Below, one piece after another: positions 50,701 through 61,975 of a stretch of 64,000 nt of DNA (position 1 is its first letter; each line of letters starts with the position of its first letter). The stretch spans positions 38,529,989 through 38,593,988 of the forward strand of contig OY829326.1 of the NCBI GenBank assembly GCA_963691655.1. Direction: 5' to 3'. The translations under genes and the position numbers were made by a program. The notes beneath the pieces are model-generated. The model worked only from the letters and a program-made list of their open reading frames with translations. It was not told where the DNA came from and did no database searches. The stretch comes from Toxonevra muliebris (lineage: Eukaryota; Arthropoda; Insecta; Diptera; Pallopteridae).

Positions 50701-51713
50701 ACCGTTATATCAAAAAGACACTACAGCTTCAGCCCCACCTGACAGATTTTAAAGGGATCTATATACCTTTTAATACGCTAAGAAAAAACGAGTTACCTCC
50801 CTTTTTAGCTATATTGACGACAAGGTGAAACTTATATCGTTGGAAAGTTAAAATGATGAAGCATCCTACAATATAATATATTAGCCCTATTCACGATTTG
50901 GTGCAAATGGTCTTGTATCATTGCAAATGCAAAATATTTCTGCTATCACAACAACAAATATATGTGATAAGCAATAAAAATTTGCATTTGCACTTTGACA
51001 AGTAAGAGGAACTTTGACAATTGGTAATACATTTCTTTTGATATTTTTCTTCTTTTTGCAACAGTGTTGTATTTTCATAGTTCAATTTTTAAGTGAAAAT
51101 TTATAAGAAAAAAATTTGCATAGTACTACATGTACATAAAAAGAATTAGTTTCTGCTTTTTATATTATTTTTTAACTCTTAACATGTTCAAGGTGTTTGC
51201 TTATAAAGAAAACAAATTTAAATAATATTATTTATAATTTTTTATTATAAATAAAATTTATTATGAAGTAATAAAATCAGTATTGATAATATACTATTAA
51301 CTCCCTCTTTTGAACCTGTTTCAAAAATTCATCTCTAAAAAGTTCCTCTTACTTGTCAAAAGTTCAAAATGGCTACTTTTTGAAAAAATGCATCTACCTT
51401 TAAATACTTCTACCATGATTTTTTCATTTTCATTTCATTCAGACATAATAGAATCGTTAGGCTGTGGTTATATTGCGAGTATACTCGGCGAACACCATGA
51501 AATTGTTGTTGCACCGAACACAAAGAGAGAGTCTTTACTCACTCTCACACCGAACACGATATGCTCGGTGTATTGTACACCGAGAACGCCGAGTATTCAG
51601 GGTGGCAATGAGTTATTTTACAAAACAGTGTTATTACATATAAAATAGTATTAAACAAACGAGTATATTTTGACAAAAAAACATCTCTGCAACGAGCTGA
51701 ATGTAACCACATT
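47705..51713. other. Gene-free stretch
   Basis: An 11-bp inverted repeat GACCCAGTACT lies at 47901-47944. The 48830-49400 and 49380-49930 segments are richer in CAA/ATG-type triplets and may be untranslated or regulatory DNA of a neighbouring gene. Between 51470 and 51600 several ACCGAACAC-like motifs recur, related to the unit at 51714-51761. Confidence 0.4.
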
Positions 51714-51761
51714 GACCGAGCACGGGAGAAAATGTTTTGTGTTCGCCGAACACCGAGCACC
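51714..51761. repeat. ACCGAGCAC-type repeat unit, copy 3 (inverted)
   Basis: Reverse complement of the units at 13400-13446 and 14096-14141, here uninterrupted. It lies at the right edge of a roughly 290-bp area (from 51470) with several ACCGAACAC-like motifs. Confidence 0.6.
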
Positions 51762-51779
51762 AATTTAACCAGGCGCTTA

Positions 51780-53206
51780 GGGCGATGTTACACGATCAAT
51801 GTTTTGCTGTCAAACAATGCAATTGTTGTTGCTTTGAAAAATGAACACTGAGCAAAAGAGAGGATGAACACATTTCACTTTAAATTTTTTTACTGTCGAA
51901 AAAACCCTGCATCACTTCAAATAAAATGGGGTTGCTGAAGATGCACTGTTGCATTTTATTGGAAAATAGTAATATTTTATGAAAAATGCTAGACTTTTTA
52001 CTAACTTATAAATACATTTTTTTTTCTTTGCCACCCTTTGCTTTGTTTGGCTTTTGTTTGTTTGTAAAAATGAGTATTGTTTAAAAAAGTACTTAATAAT
52101 TTGTATAAAAACATAAAAACATGATAATTCTATAGCCAAGTAACAAAGTGGCGGAGCTTATTTTAATAGTTCGCAAATTTTAAAGATTATTTTTCTGCGT
52201 TTTTCATATATAAATGCAATATTTTTTGTATAATTTGTGGCTATTTCCACCAATATTATCTAATATTGCCATTATAATTATTTTCCATCCAATTCCATTC
52301 AAAATTGTTGAATTTTCATTCACTCCAAAATACAATTAAATACTTTTTAGGTGGAAAAACATAGTTGCAGATAAAAGTATTAAAAAAAAACATTCAGCAA
52401 AAAACTGATAGTGTAAGGGCGATGTTACACGATCAATGTTTTGCTGTCAAACAATGAAATTGTTGTTGTTTTGAAAAATGAACTCTGAGCAAAAGAGAGG
52501 ATGAACACATTTCACGTCAAATTTTTTTAGTGACGAAAAAAACCTGCATCACTTCAAATAAAATGGGGTTGCTGAAGATGAACTGTTGCATTTTCTGGGA
52601 AAATACTAATATTTTATAAAAAATACTAGACTTTCTACTAACTTATAAATACATTTTTTTTCTTTGCCACCCTTTGCGTTGTTTTGATTTTGTTTGCTTG
52701 TAAAAATGAGTGCTGTTTAAAAAATTACTTAATAATTTTTATAAAAACATGGTAATTCAATAGCCAAGTAACAAAATGGTGGAGCTTATTTTAATAGTTC
52801 GCAAATTTTAAAAATTATTTTTCTGCGTTTTTCATATATAAATGCAATATTTTTTGTATAATTTGTTTCTATTTCCACCAATATTATCTCATATTGTCAT
52901 TATAATTATTTTCCATCCAATTCCATTCCAATTGTTGAATTTTCATTCACTCCAAAATACAATTAAATACTTTTTAATTGAAAAAACATAGTTGCAGATA
53001 AAAATATAAAAAAAAAACATTCAGCAAAAAACTGATAGTGTAACAGGGCATCAAACAAAACGATGAAAAGAGAGTAAAAATAGAAAACATTGACAGCAAA
53101 ACATTGACCGTGTAACATCAGCCTAACAGGGCATCAAAAAAAACGATGAAAAGAGAGTAAAAACAGAAAACATTGACAGCAAAACATTGACTGTGTAACA
53201 TCAGCC
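51780..53206. mobile_element. Outer Harbinger-like MITE, interrupted by a sibling copy
   Basis: The element begins GGGCGATGTTACACGATCAA and ends with the near-reverse complement (CATTGACTGTGTAACATCAG then CC). It is flanked by a 3-bp TTA duplication (51777-51779, 53207-53209). TWA duplications of 3 bp and this terminus style point to PIF/Harbinger. Its own sequence is 51780-52416 plus 53127-53206, about 717 bp after removing the insertion. There is no coding capacity. Confidence 0.75.
52417..53123. mobile_element. Inner Harbinger-like MITE nested in the outer copy
   Basis: A 707-bp near-identical sibling of the outer element, in the same orientation, inserted about 80 bp before the outer right end. 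It is flanked by TAA (52414-52416, 53124-53126), a TWA-type duplication. The result is the order left-body, left-body, right, right, which would look like a tandem duplication without the target duplication. Confidence 0.75.
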
Positions 53207-53209
53207 TTA

Positions 53210-54112
53210 GCAACCGAACACTCAAGATGAGTAGAATGTTGTCAATGTAAATGTGCACTCTCACTCAAGCGAGTATGTAAACAAAGTGTTTTATTTCTCT
53301 TTTCGTTTCAACACAACACTTGCAATCAGTGTTGCCAAATTATTGCTATTCGCATTATATTTAGCGCATTATTATGGTATACTAAGATTTTTTTTTGATA
53401 AAAACGACTTAAAAAACGTTAAATTTAGTGGTTTTTATTTTACTACAATTTTTGTAATTTCGTTGCGACAATAATTATGTTTCCCCCCAATTTTTCAACT
53501 GTGACACTAGATATCGATCTTATTTATTTTATTTATCAGATTTTTCCAAAAAATATGTAAATCTGATGGTTCATGAGTTCGGTCAAATTTTTCGAAGATT
53601 TTTTAAACTTTTTACCCCACATTGTACCTACTCACTAAAAAATTTGAGCGTTTGGTGCTAAATCCTTATCCTTGGGTAATCTTTATTACACTTGCATTGG
53701 GTAAACAACATCAATGGATGCTGTGGTCAGTACTGATGAAAAAATGGTACTTCGAACGGTTAGATGGGGCATATGAGACATTAATGAAGTAGGTCAAAGC
53801 CCCATTTCTTAGAAAAGAAAAACGAATAAAAAAGAGAGAAATTACTTTCGATGTACAAGAAATAATGTACATATATACATTGAGGACCAAAAGTTTAGCA
53901 CTAATGATGAGGAACTATCTTACAGAAAATTTCGGTTCCATATTTTTCGCTAAAAATATTACTAGAAAACTTTTAACAAAATTATAACTATGTTATGGCT
54001 AAAACATTGCGATACATCATGTAGCTAATCAACAAAAAAAATTTGATGAGACTCAATTGTTACAGTTTTGCACCTAATACAAAAATAAGTCATTCTCAGT
54101 GCATTCAGACGA
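53210..54112. other. Gene-free stretch
   Basis: No gene is supported. The part from about 53876 may be the other half of the Tc1 fossil that follows, but no motif confirms this. Confidence 0.4.
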
Positions 54113-54464
54113 CGCACAGTGGTTGAACTTCAGACAAAAAAAGGACAAATATAAAAGAAGTCGTCGTAGAGTCACAGGAGTTGCTTATGTCAATACATCA
54201 ACAGGGTGCAAAAATAGAGAAAATCCGTCCGTGACCACGCAAAGTTCCTATACAACATGATTGTAAAAAAATTAATATTTTCCTATTTATCGTTGAGAAT
54301 CACTATAAAAATTTATATTAATGTATTGTGAAAGTCCTTTGCCCTCTCCTTCAAATTTATTTTTAAAACATGACATTCAGACATTTATTAGTAAAAAATT
54401 AAAAAAAAAACAAAGATTGGAGCTAATAAAAAAATGATTTTGTCCACTTTTCAACCACTGTGCG
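54113..54464. mobile_element. MITE with CGCACAGTGGTTGAA termini
   Basis: The first 15 bp CGCACAGTGGTTGAA are the exact reverse complement of the last 15 bp, and similarity resumes a few bases inward (GACAAAA). The body is 352 bp, AT-rich and non-coding. Target duplication is unclear, so the superfamily is left open. Confidence 0.6.
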
Positions 54465-54532
54465 ACTCGGCATACTAAGATACTAAGGTAATTTCCACAC
54501 GATTTTCGCAAACACGCTTGCATAAGTCAGTC

Positions 54533-54985
54533 ATGTCTTTTGCCAGACTTGCAAGTGACTCCATAAAAGGTCTATCGGATTCATGGCAGGACTTTGTGTA
54601 GGCCACTCCTTTGTCTTAAAATTGCGTGAATTATCTTATAAATTATTCAGGTATTACATATTACTTTTGTCTCCGATTTTCGCCATAGGACTGACTACAT
54701 AAGTACATATGGTATATTGCATTCATCTATCATTTGTTTGTTTGTTTTACTTGATAGGGTGAAGTCGCCCGGATATATTCGATCCGTCTGACTGGAAATA
54801 GTATATTTTGATTTCGTCTGACCAAAAAATTCCTTTTCAAGTAAGCTAATTGGTATAATTGCTTTTAAACAAAAAAAAATCTACGGTCACCTGAGGTTTG
54901 TTCCGGATAGTGAATTCTACATCTAGATATTGCTGTACAAAAACATGTTGGATGCTATACTATACATTATGGTCTATTTAGAGAT
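54533..54985 (-). pseudogene. Tc1-like transposase remnant
   Basis: On the minus strand FWSDEIKIYYFQSDGSN matches the Tc1 block around the first catalytic Asp (consensus like WTDESKFxLFGSDG). Further on, EWPTQSPAMNPIDLLW matches WPAQSPDLNPIENLW, with Asp where Tc1 has the catalytic Glu. The segment between, which should carry the second catalytic Asp, is missing or scrambled. Stops are present. It is a fossil lying beside the MITE at 54113-54464. Confidence 0.7.
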
Positions 54986-57900
54986 TGTTTTAACATTCTG
55001 TTGCAGGGGTTTCCTTCAATTTAATTTCGATTGATACTAACGAAGTCGAAATCAATTTGTCAAGCAATAATAGTAAAGTTTTAGTGTTGGTAAATGAAAC
55101 ACTCTTTCAAATCACATACATACTTATGAGTTCACATACATATATAATATTAATTTACGATAAAGACGTAGTTAATATTTCCAATGAAATTAAGCGATAA
55201 AGTCAACGACATGAACAGCAAGTGCCAAGGCCCACTTTTGCATGATGGCGTGCATGACTAGTTTCGTTAGCGATTGTATGTGTGCTTCGCTTATCGGGAG
55301 GGTGCAACCCAATCAGTCCAATCTTATTCGAAACTCGTGCTTCTCGTACTTAGTTACTCAGTTAGTTATTTTGTTATTTTTGTTGATTTATATTTTTTGT
55401 CACTACTGATATCGTGATATCGTGTGCTATATATTTGGTGTAGCTTTTGATATTTTTCATTATAGTTACCTAGAAAAAAAAAATATTTGCGTGTGCCATG
55501 ACGGATGCTTTTTTTTTTGCTTTCTATAAATGTGGATACATATAAATATGTATGTATGTATTCATATACCTAAGTATATATTTTTATGTATGTATTTATT
55601 TGTATATTATTACTGTTATTCAAAATTTTCCATGAATTGTTTGTCGAGACATTTATCAGCAAATTTCTTATCATCTATAACAACAGAATACAAGCACAAG
55701 TGTAACGACCAACAGCGAACACAGGGGAAAAAGTGGGCGAAATTGCAATTCACAATATTCGAGCCTTCTTAATATGGAGATAAGTTTATGAACTGTAAGA
55801 GTTAAGTTGTTATTTTTGTTTTAGTATGTATTTTCAATCAATAAAATAATTGCTAAAATATTGATTTATTCATCTACAATATAAACAAACAATGTTGAAC
55901 CTACGGCCTTTGCTTACAGCAATACGCTCCTGACATTTTCACACACCGCAAACTGTTTTGTACTTTATCACTATCAACGTCATGTAGCCTCCTCTTTTAA
56001 GTAAATATTTGCTTTTTTGTTGTGCGTTTATGTACTTATTGCTATGACTGTTACCATCCCACTCGAAACTAACAAAACCTTATAGTTTCTACAAGAAATT
56101 TCCTTCTTATCTTTCCCCATTTGCTCGTCGATCATCACACAAAGTATCCACTTGTACGTAGTGAGGGTTTTGGTGGGGGTGGTGGTGGTGTCGGTGACAG
56201 CGGCGGTTGCGGCAACGTGCGGCATTTTATATAACGCAAAATTTCCTATTTTCAAGTGGCAATTCAAATTACCATTAACATTATTGTTGTTGTTGATGGT
56301 GCGACTGATGATGATTAGGCTGGTGTGCCTACGTGATAAACGTGGGGCATACAATCGATCAGCTGCTGTTTTTAAGTTTTCTATTTTTGTTATTTTCATT
56401 ATGGTAAACTCATTTTGTTGTTCTTTTATTGACGTCCTCCAAAGCGACGAGTCGCCTGTCTACATATAGGAATTCCCTTGTATTTATTGCGAACTTTCAG
56501 TGCAGGGTTTATTGAAACTTGTGGCTTTTTTATTTGTTGTTTACTAATCTCAGGGTCAATATATACAAACATACATACATATGTACATATTCAAGTACAT
56601 ATAGAATTATTGATATTGTAAGTTATTTTAGAACAAGAAAAATAAGCAAATAACATTTTTAGGTAGTGATTAATAATCTGATTAGAAATGTCTACAAAAA
56701 TGTTATTATTGAATATTTTCGGAAGGACAAATTTAAATTAAGAAAACAAAAATATGTATACAAATCCATTTTTTTATTTTTAAAAAAATATTTATTTTCA
56801 TAATTAAGTTCATGATCTTGCTCCAGTAAAAGAACTGTCAAGCGAACGTGTAGAAAAAAATAATTGAGAAATTATTCAATTGCATGAAGACCGTTCTGTG
56901 CTACTGCTGGCAATGAACAAATAAAAATATCTATAAATCGGAGTTGCCACAAGATCCCAGCAGCGCCCTGTTAGTTTTAGGAACACCTATTCATGGTAGG
57001 TATAGTAAACAATCCTATTTCATATTCGTCAAAATGAATTATTTCCACCAAATTTCGCTAAAATGGAGGTTTATTTTCTTAAATGGTGAGAATTTCATTA
57101 TTTAATGAAATAAAAACTGGTTTAATATGCTAGTTCTATGAACTTTTTGACATTCTTCTAGCATCATTCAAAGCCTATTAATTTTAATAAAAAAAAAACA
57201 TTTTTGAATGAAATGCCTTCAAGTTAAGAGATACTTGTCTACGTCTATTTCACCAAAGTCATCTAAAGTTATCACCAAAGATTTGACGAATAGTTCGACA
57301 CATCGTTTCGTGATTGAAATGTTTTTGTTTTTCCATTATCGTTTTCATTTTATTTTCTGAATAACAATTTTTCACCAACCCCAACTCTTAGTATAACTGC
57401 GACAAGTTGTTGATTGCGTCATACAATCCAATTTACGCATAGAGACATTGACATCTTTCCACAACTGGAACTGCACGCCACATCGACCATGAACTCATTT
57501 TGAATTGCCATAACTGGATCTGCCCACTAAATAAAGTTGAAATATTAAACATAAAATATATCCTCAGAATTCTTTTGTGTGGCATTGTCTTTACGAAATC
57601 TAAAGAAACTCCACTTTTCCTTTTTTTATTATTGTTTTTACAAATAACGTTACGTTTTCACAAAAAACAGTTTTTAACAACATACAAAACAAAAGAGTTT
57701 CTTTAACTGTAAACATCACCGTCTATCGATTAATATCGATTATTTGAAAATTAAGCTATCACATTTTTTGAAAAAACTGAATTAAAATACATAAATATAT
57801 GGGTTAACTATGATTTTTTAAAGTTATTACTTTTTCATTTGTAACCGAAAATGTCAAGTGAGTGCATTTTTTGTTTGGCTGCAAAATACATTACGTTAGC

Positions 57901-58440
57901 AGTTGTCAATACCTTTCAAATAACATAAAATAGTTGCACCAGTTTCTACTTAATCAGTTATGATACACAACAAAATAAAATAACATGCCTAAAGAATTTT
58001 GAACGAAAAAATTGGGTATGTTACAGATCTGCAACACGGCGTGATAAAGGGTTAAAAGAATATTCATTTATTGTTCTGTAAGGATTACAAATTATTACAA
58101 ATTGAATATTGGGTGCAATTGATTTAAAATTTCTCTATTCAGTATTTTGATCTCAAATACAAAAATGTAGTCGGTAACGATTAATGTATGTAGAATTTTT
58201 TATAGAGGTAGAGAATGATTGGCGGCAACACTCTCTTAAGAATAGCACATCCAAAGAGATAATCAGATTTCTGGATAAATGCTTATAAAACCTTTAGATA
58301 AACGGTAAACAATGAGGTCTCATTTAGGGAAATAACCCACTGAGGTTGCAGTGATTGGCGCATCAAACCTAATCTATTTTAATGTAAATGATTTTTATTT
58401 TATTTTTAATTGATTTAAAAATTATCAATTATATACAACA
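54986..58440. other. Gene-free stretch with microsatellites
   Basis: TATG-type repeats lie at about 55540-55600 and 56560-56600. A G-rich stretch with GGT repeats (56161-56225) on the plus strand is read as Val/Gly/Ala and on the minus strand as Thr/Ala/Pro. No supported gene. Confidence 0.4.
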
Positions 58441-58490
58441 AATTTTGGAGAAATAATTCCAATATATTACTGAAATATTTCTCCAAAATT
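58441..58490. repeat. Perfect 15-bp inverted repeat (stem-loop)
   Basis: AATTTTGGAGAAATA at 58441-58455 is exactly complementary to TATTTCTCCAAAATT at 58476-58490, around a 20-base loop. Function unknown; no flanking T-run or gene suggests a terminator. Confidence 0.6.
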
Positions 58491-59909
58491 CCTGAAGTAT
58501 GAAATGTTTTTCAGAAAATTCTGATTAGTCTTATAGATCGTTATTTGCCTGGTCTTTCCATCTGTTACTTTTTATGAGTTGCTGTTATTGCGTGAATCGT
58601 GAATGAGCATAGTGAGATTTGAAATCAATATTTATCATTAATTTTCACAATATTGTTAATCATAATTTATTTATTACTTTCCATATCCCATAGAAAGGAT
58701 CTTGAAGCTTCAAACACAATCGTTGCTATAAGTAAGAATAACCTTTATAAATTTTTATATGATTTAATCATAATTTGCTTTATTTTTTTTTTTCAAATGA
58801 TATCAATAATTCAATAAATATATATTCATATACATAAATATATACCAAAGCAAAAGAATCAAGGTTTCCCTACCGATTCACTGTGCGATGTCTTCATCAC
58901 TAGTATAACAACGTTAAGTGTATGTATGAATGTATGTATGTATTTATATAAGTACCTACTGGTAGTCATTATCAATTGACACTGTGACCTTAATAACTTG
59001 TAAACTAAAAGTACCGCCATTGACATTATGACTGATAAGATACGAAAAATAGAAGGTGATTTTAATCATTATAAATAAAAGGCAATAAATAAAAAAGTAC
59101 ATTTCTAATTACAAAATGTGTAGGTAGGCATACAAAAATAATATTCAGAACACAAATTTATAATTGTATCTAGTACATACATACATATACCAAAAGTGTT
59201 TAAAAATTTGTAATATTTGATCCACCTGTTGTCTTTATAAGGACTCATAAATCTAGATCTATTGACCGGAAGTGTTTTAAAGATATTTGTGAACAAACAA
59301 TTCCATTTAAAGTTTTGTAGTTCAAAAAAACGTTTTTATAAATCAATTTGAAATAACTTGAAACTGATAAGCTTAATAAATAAATAAGTAGTAAAATACT
59401 TATGAATTTTAAAAACAATTCTTGGAAAAGTATCGATTACCGTGCATCGATTGCCAAAAGTAAATTTAACTGATTGTTTATTTAAGCTTTCTTTCTTTAA
59501 CGGAAATGAAGAAATAAGTGATAATTATATTGATGTTTTACTTCTCATTCTGGAAAACAATTGTTAAAAACTAAGAATGATAAGGACAAATAACATTGAA
59601 ATAATTTTATTACTGTTCTAATGTTGCGCCATTTTTCTTTGTAAATATCTATCTGTAGTATATATGTACATAAGCAACACATAATAAGGTAAAACTTTGG
59701 TGGGTTTTATGATAGGTATTTTCAGATCATTGAAGAAAATTTATTTTTAAGGGAAAGAACCTGTGATTGGAATCATCATAAACCGAAAATCACGACTTCC
59801 ATTTTTTTCAAGAAACAAACGTGTGACTATTTAAAACCGTCAGATGGGAGGGCATGCCTACTCACCAGAATCCGAACTGATGTGGTAAGACTAACTGCTG
59901 TCAGTACGG
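58491..59909. other. Gene-free AT-rich stretch
   Basis: No gene or transposon end was recognised. Confidence 0.4.
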
Positions 59910-60095
59910 GTCACCTTCAACGGCTATTGTCGCAACTGCAACGAAACCAGTGAGAAAGAGACCGTTGAGCACCTATTCTGTAAGTGTCCGGCGCTTGCAA
60001 AAAACGGACATTGTGTGCTGGGAAAACCTTTTTTCGACGACCTGAAAGATTTTTCCGCAGTAGACTTTAATAAACAAATCATGTTCCTAAACTAA
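59910..60095 (+). pseudogene. Non-LTR retrotransposon ORF2 C-terminus with CCHC knuckle
   Basis: The last 61 codons of a LINE ORF2 end in a natural stop. CRNCNETSEKETVEHLFCKC is the C-x2-C-x9-H-x3-C pattern that follows the RNase H or thumb region in several insect LINEs, followed by a downstream Phe/Asp-rich tail. Upstream the frame is lost. The next roughly 150 bp, with CGAGTCGTCACTCGGTC near 60180, look like the element's 3' untranslated region. Confidence 0.6.
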
Positions 60096-61870
60096 TCATG
60101 GCTAATCCTCACCCGAAATAAAAAATACGGTGTACCAGGGTTTTGTGGTATCAAAATGGCACTAACGTGCTAAATGGACCGAGTCGTCACTCGGTCAACA
60201 CCAAGACGACTTCTTCTAAAATAGATTTATAAGTTTTAAATTTGGAAAGAATATTGTGATCTTCAATTGTACTTGGTTGTTGGTTTGTTTTTATTATTCC
60301 TATTCATAGAAATAATATACATATTTATCAATACAACGAAATCCTATCAAAATAAATTATAGTTTATTTTTAGGAATAAAATTGCCCTCAACAGAAAACA
60401 GAAGTTGTTGATAATTTCAGGCAGCGAAGGCACGTACATATATAGTCATAAATCTGGGTTTGTTGTTATTTTCACTCAAAACCATTTTGCTTTTGGAATG
60501 TTAACCTTTGCATGTTTCATTTTGATGACTTTTTTTATTGCAAAAAATATACATATCATGTATAGACTTAGCTATATGCACAAACATACACACATATGTA
60601 CATATGTAAAGTCATTATAATCTGTATTATATTATAAACGAATAATGTACTTTCCACTATTGAGCCGATGACAAATGGCATGATGATAATGATGAGTAGT
60701 GTGCTGTGGTGCACGCGCGCTTGATCCATAACCGTAGCACGAGCACACGATAGATACTTATTCGTACAGTAGTACAGCACTCGTACTTATTATATGCACA
60801 CATGAAAGTTTATTGCTATGTACATATATGTATGTATATATGTATGTATTTTATACCCAACCAAACTCAATAATTGTTTTTGCTTTAGCGGTTGTGGTGA
60901 TAATCATCTTGTGCGTCAGTGAGAACTTTAGACATTGCTATTTCTGTTAAGTACTGGTGCTGTTATTATTGTTTTTGTTTTGTATTATTCCATATTGTTG
61001 TTATTGCATTTTTAATTTACTTATGATTTGTTATACCCTACATTCGAAACTTAACGTAATCAATTGAAATTGCTGAATAAGCGCAAAATTGTATAGAAAA
61101 ATTCATACCTAATTACCGGGCTAGTGATCATATTGTGGCGATGATTGTATTCGATGATTGCTTCCTAGCTTTTGATAGAAGTACCAGTTTCATCATCTTC
61201 CTTATCTCTGGAAATTGTCTTTGGTTTAAAAGGGTCGTCTTTTGTTTTATATAAATCGCTTCAATGACGTCTCTAGAATATGTGTGTAAACGGATTTTTT
61301 GAAATTCACTGCCAATCGAAAATTACAGATCTAGAACTTGGCACGCGCTGATCAACTGATTGTACTCAAACTTTCATGGTATCTTCGGTAAATCTATAAT
61401 TCTGGCCCGAATTAGTATTATTGTGATTTATATCATGGTTTTTCTTTTAAGAAGAAAAAGTAAAAAAAAAAATGGCGAAAATCAATTATTTATTTTCAAA
61501 ATGCAGCAAAAAATTGAATTTTCCCACAGGTTTACCAATTAAAATGATGTTTCAGTTTGATTTCTGATGTATATCTTGACGTGAAAATTTTAAATGATTC
61601 CTAAAATGTTAATAAATATATGATAAAAATACAGAGCTAGTATATTTTCATTATTCATCACAAAAAATTAGCAAAAGTAGTTAAAAAAAACATCTTTCAC
61701 ATAAGGCGACCCCCTTAAGCAAGTCTGCAGAGTATAAATGGAGAGGATAGAGCTAGGTTTGATTGGGATACCATTAGGTCCAAGAGTCTTTTTTCGTCAA
61801 CTTTTTTGCATACTTTGAACAGCACAAGTGATTGTCAAAATTCTATATTTGTTGAGCGCTGCATGACTAA
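60096..61870. other. Gene-free stretch with microsatellites
   Basis: Probable LINE 3' tail to about 60240, then AT-rich sequence with ACAT/TATG repeats (60585-60610, 60820-60850). Confidence 0.4.
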
Positions 61871-61975
61871 TTTAAATGCGTTGTCATATTTCAGGGCCTT
61901 ACCGTGAAAATAGCTGCTTAGTAGATTGAATGCATAACCAGTAATTTTGTGCCTATCTAGCGCCTTCGTAATCTG
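61871..61975 (-). pseudogene. LINE reverse-transcriptase fragment
   Basis: A 35-codon open stretch on the minus strand reads ALDRHKITGYAFNLLSSYF then HGKALKYD. I recognise this as the reverse-transcriptase segment between motifs A and B of R1/LOA-like non-LTR elements (like ITGYLLxLLSSYFxxRxLxYD). Flanking sequence is too decayed to extend. Confidence 0.55.

Noticed and set aside
51310..51648. 112-codon plus-strand frame
   Set aside because: Its second half is the ACCGAACAC-type repeat area read in one frame; not a gene.
56028..56469. Open frames on both strands (123 and 105 codons)
   Set aside because: Driven by a GGT/GTT-rich segment giving Val/Ala-rich or Thr/Asn-rich translations; no domain.
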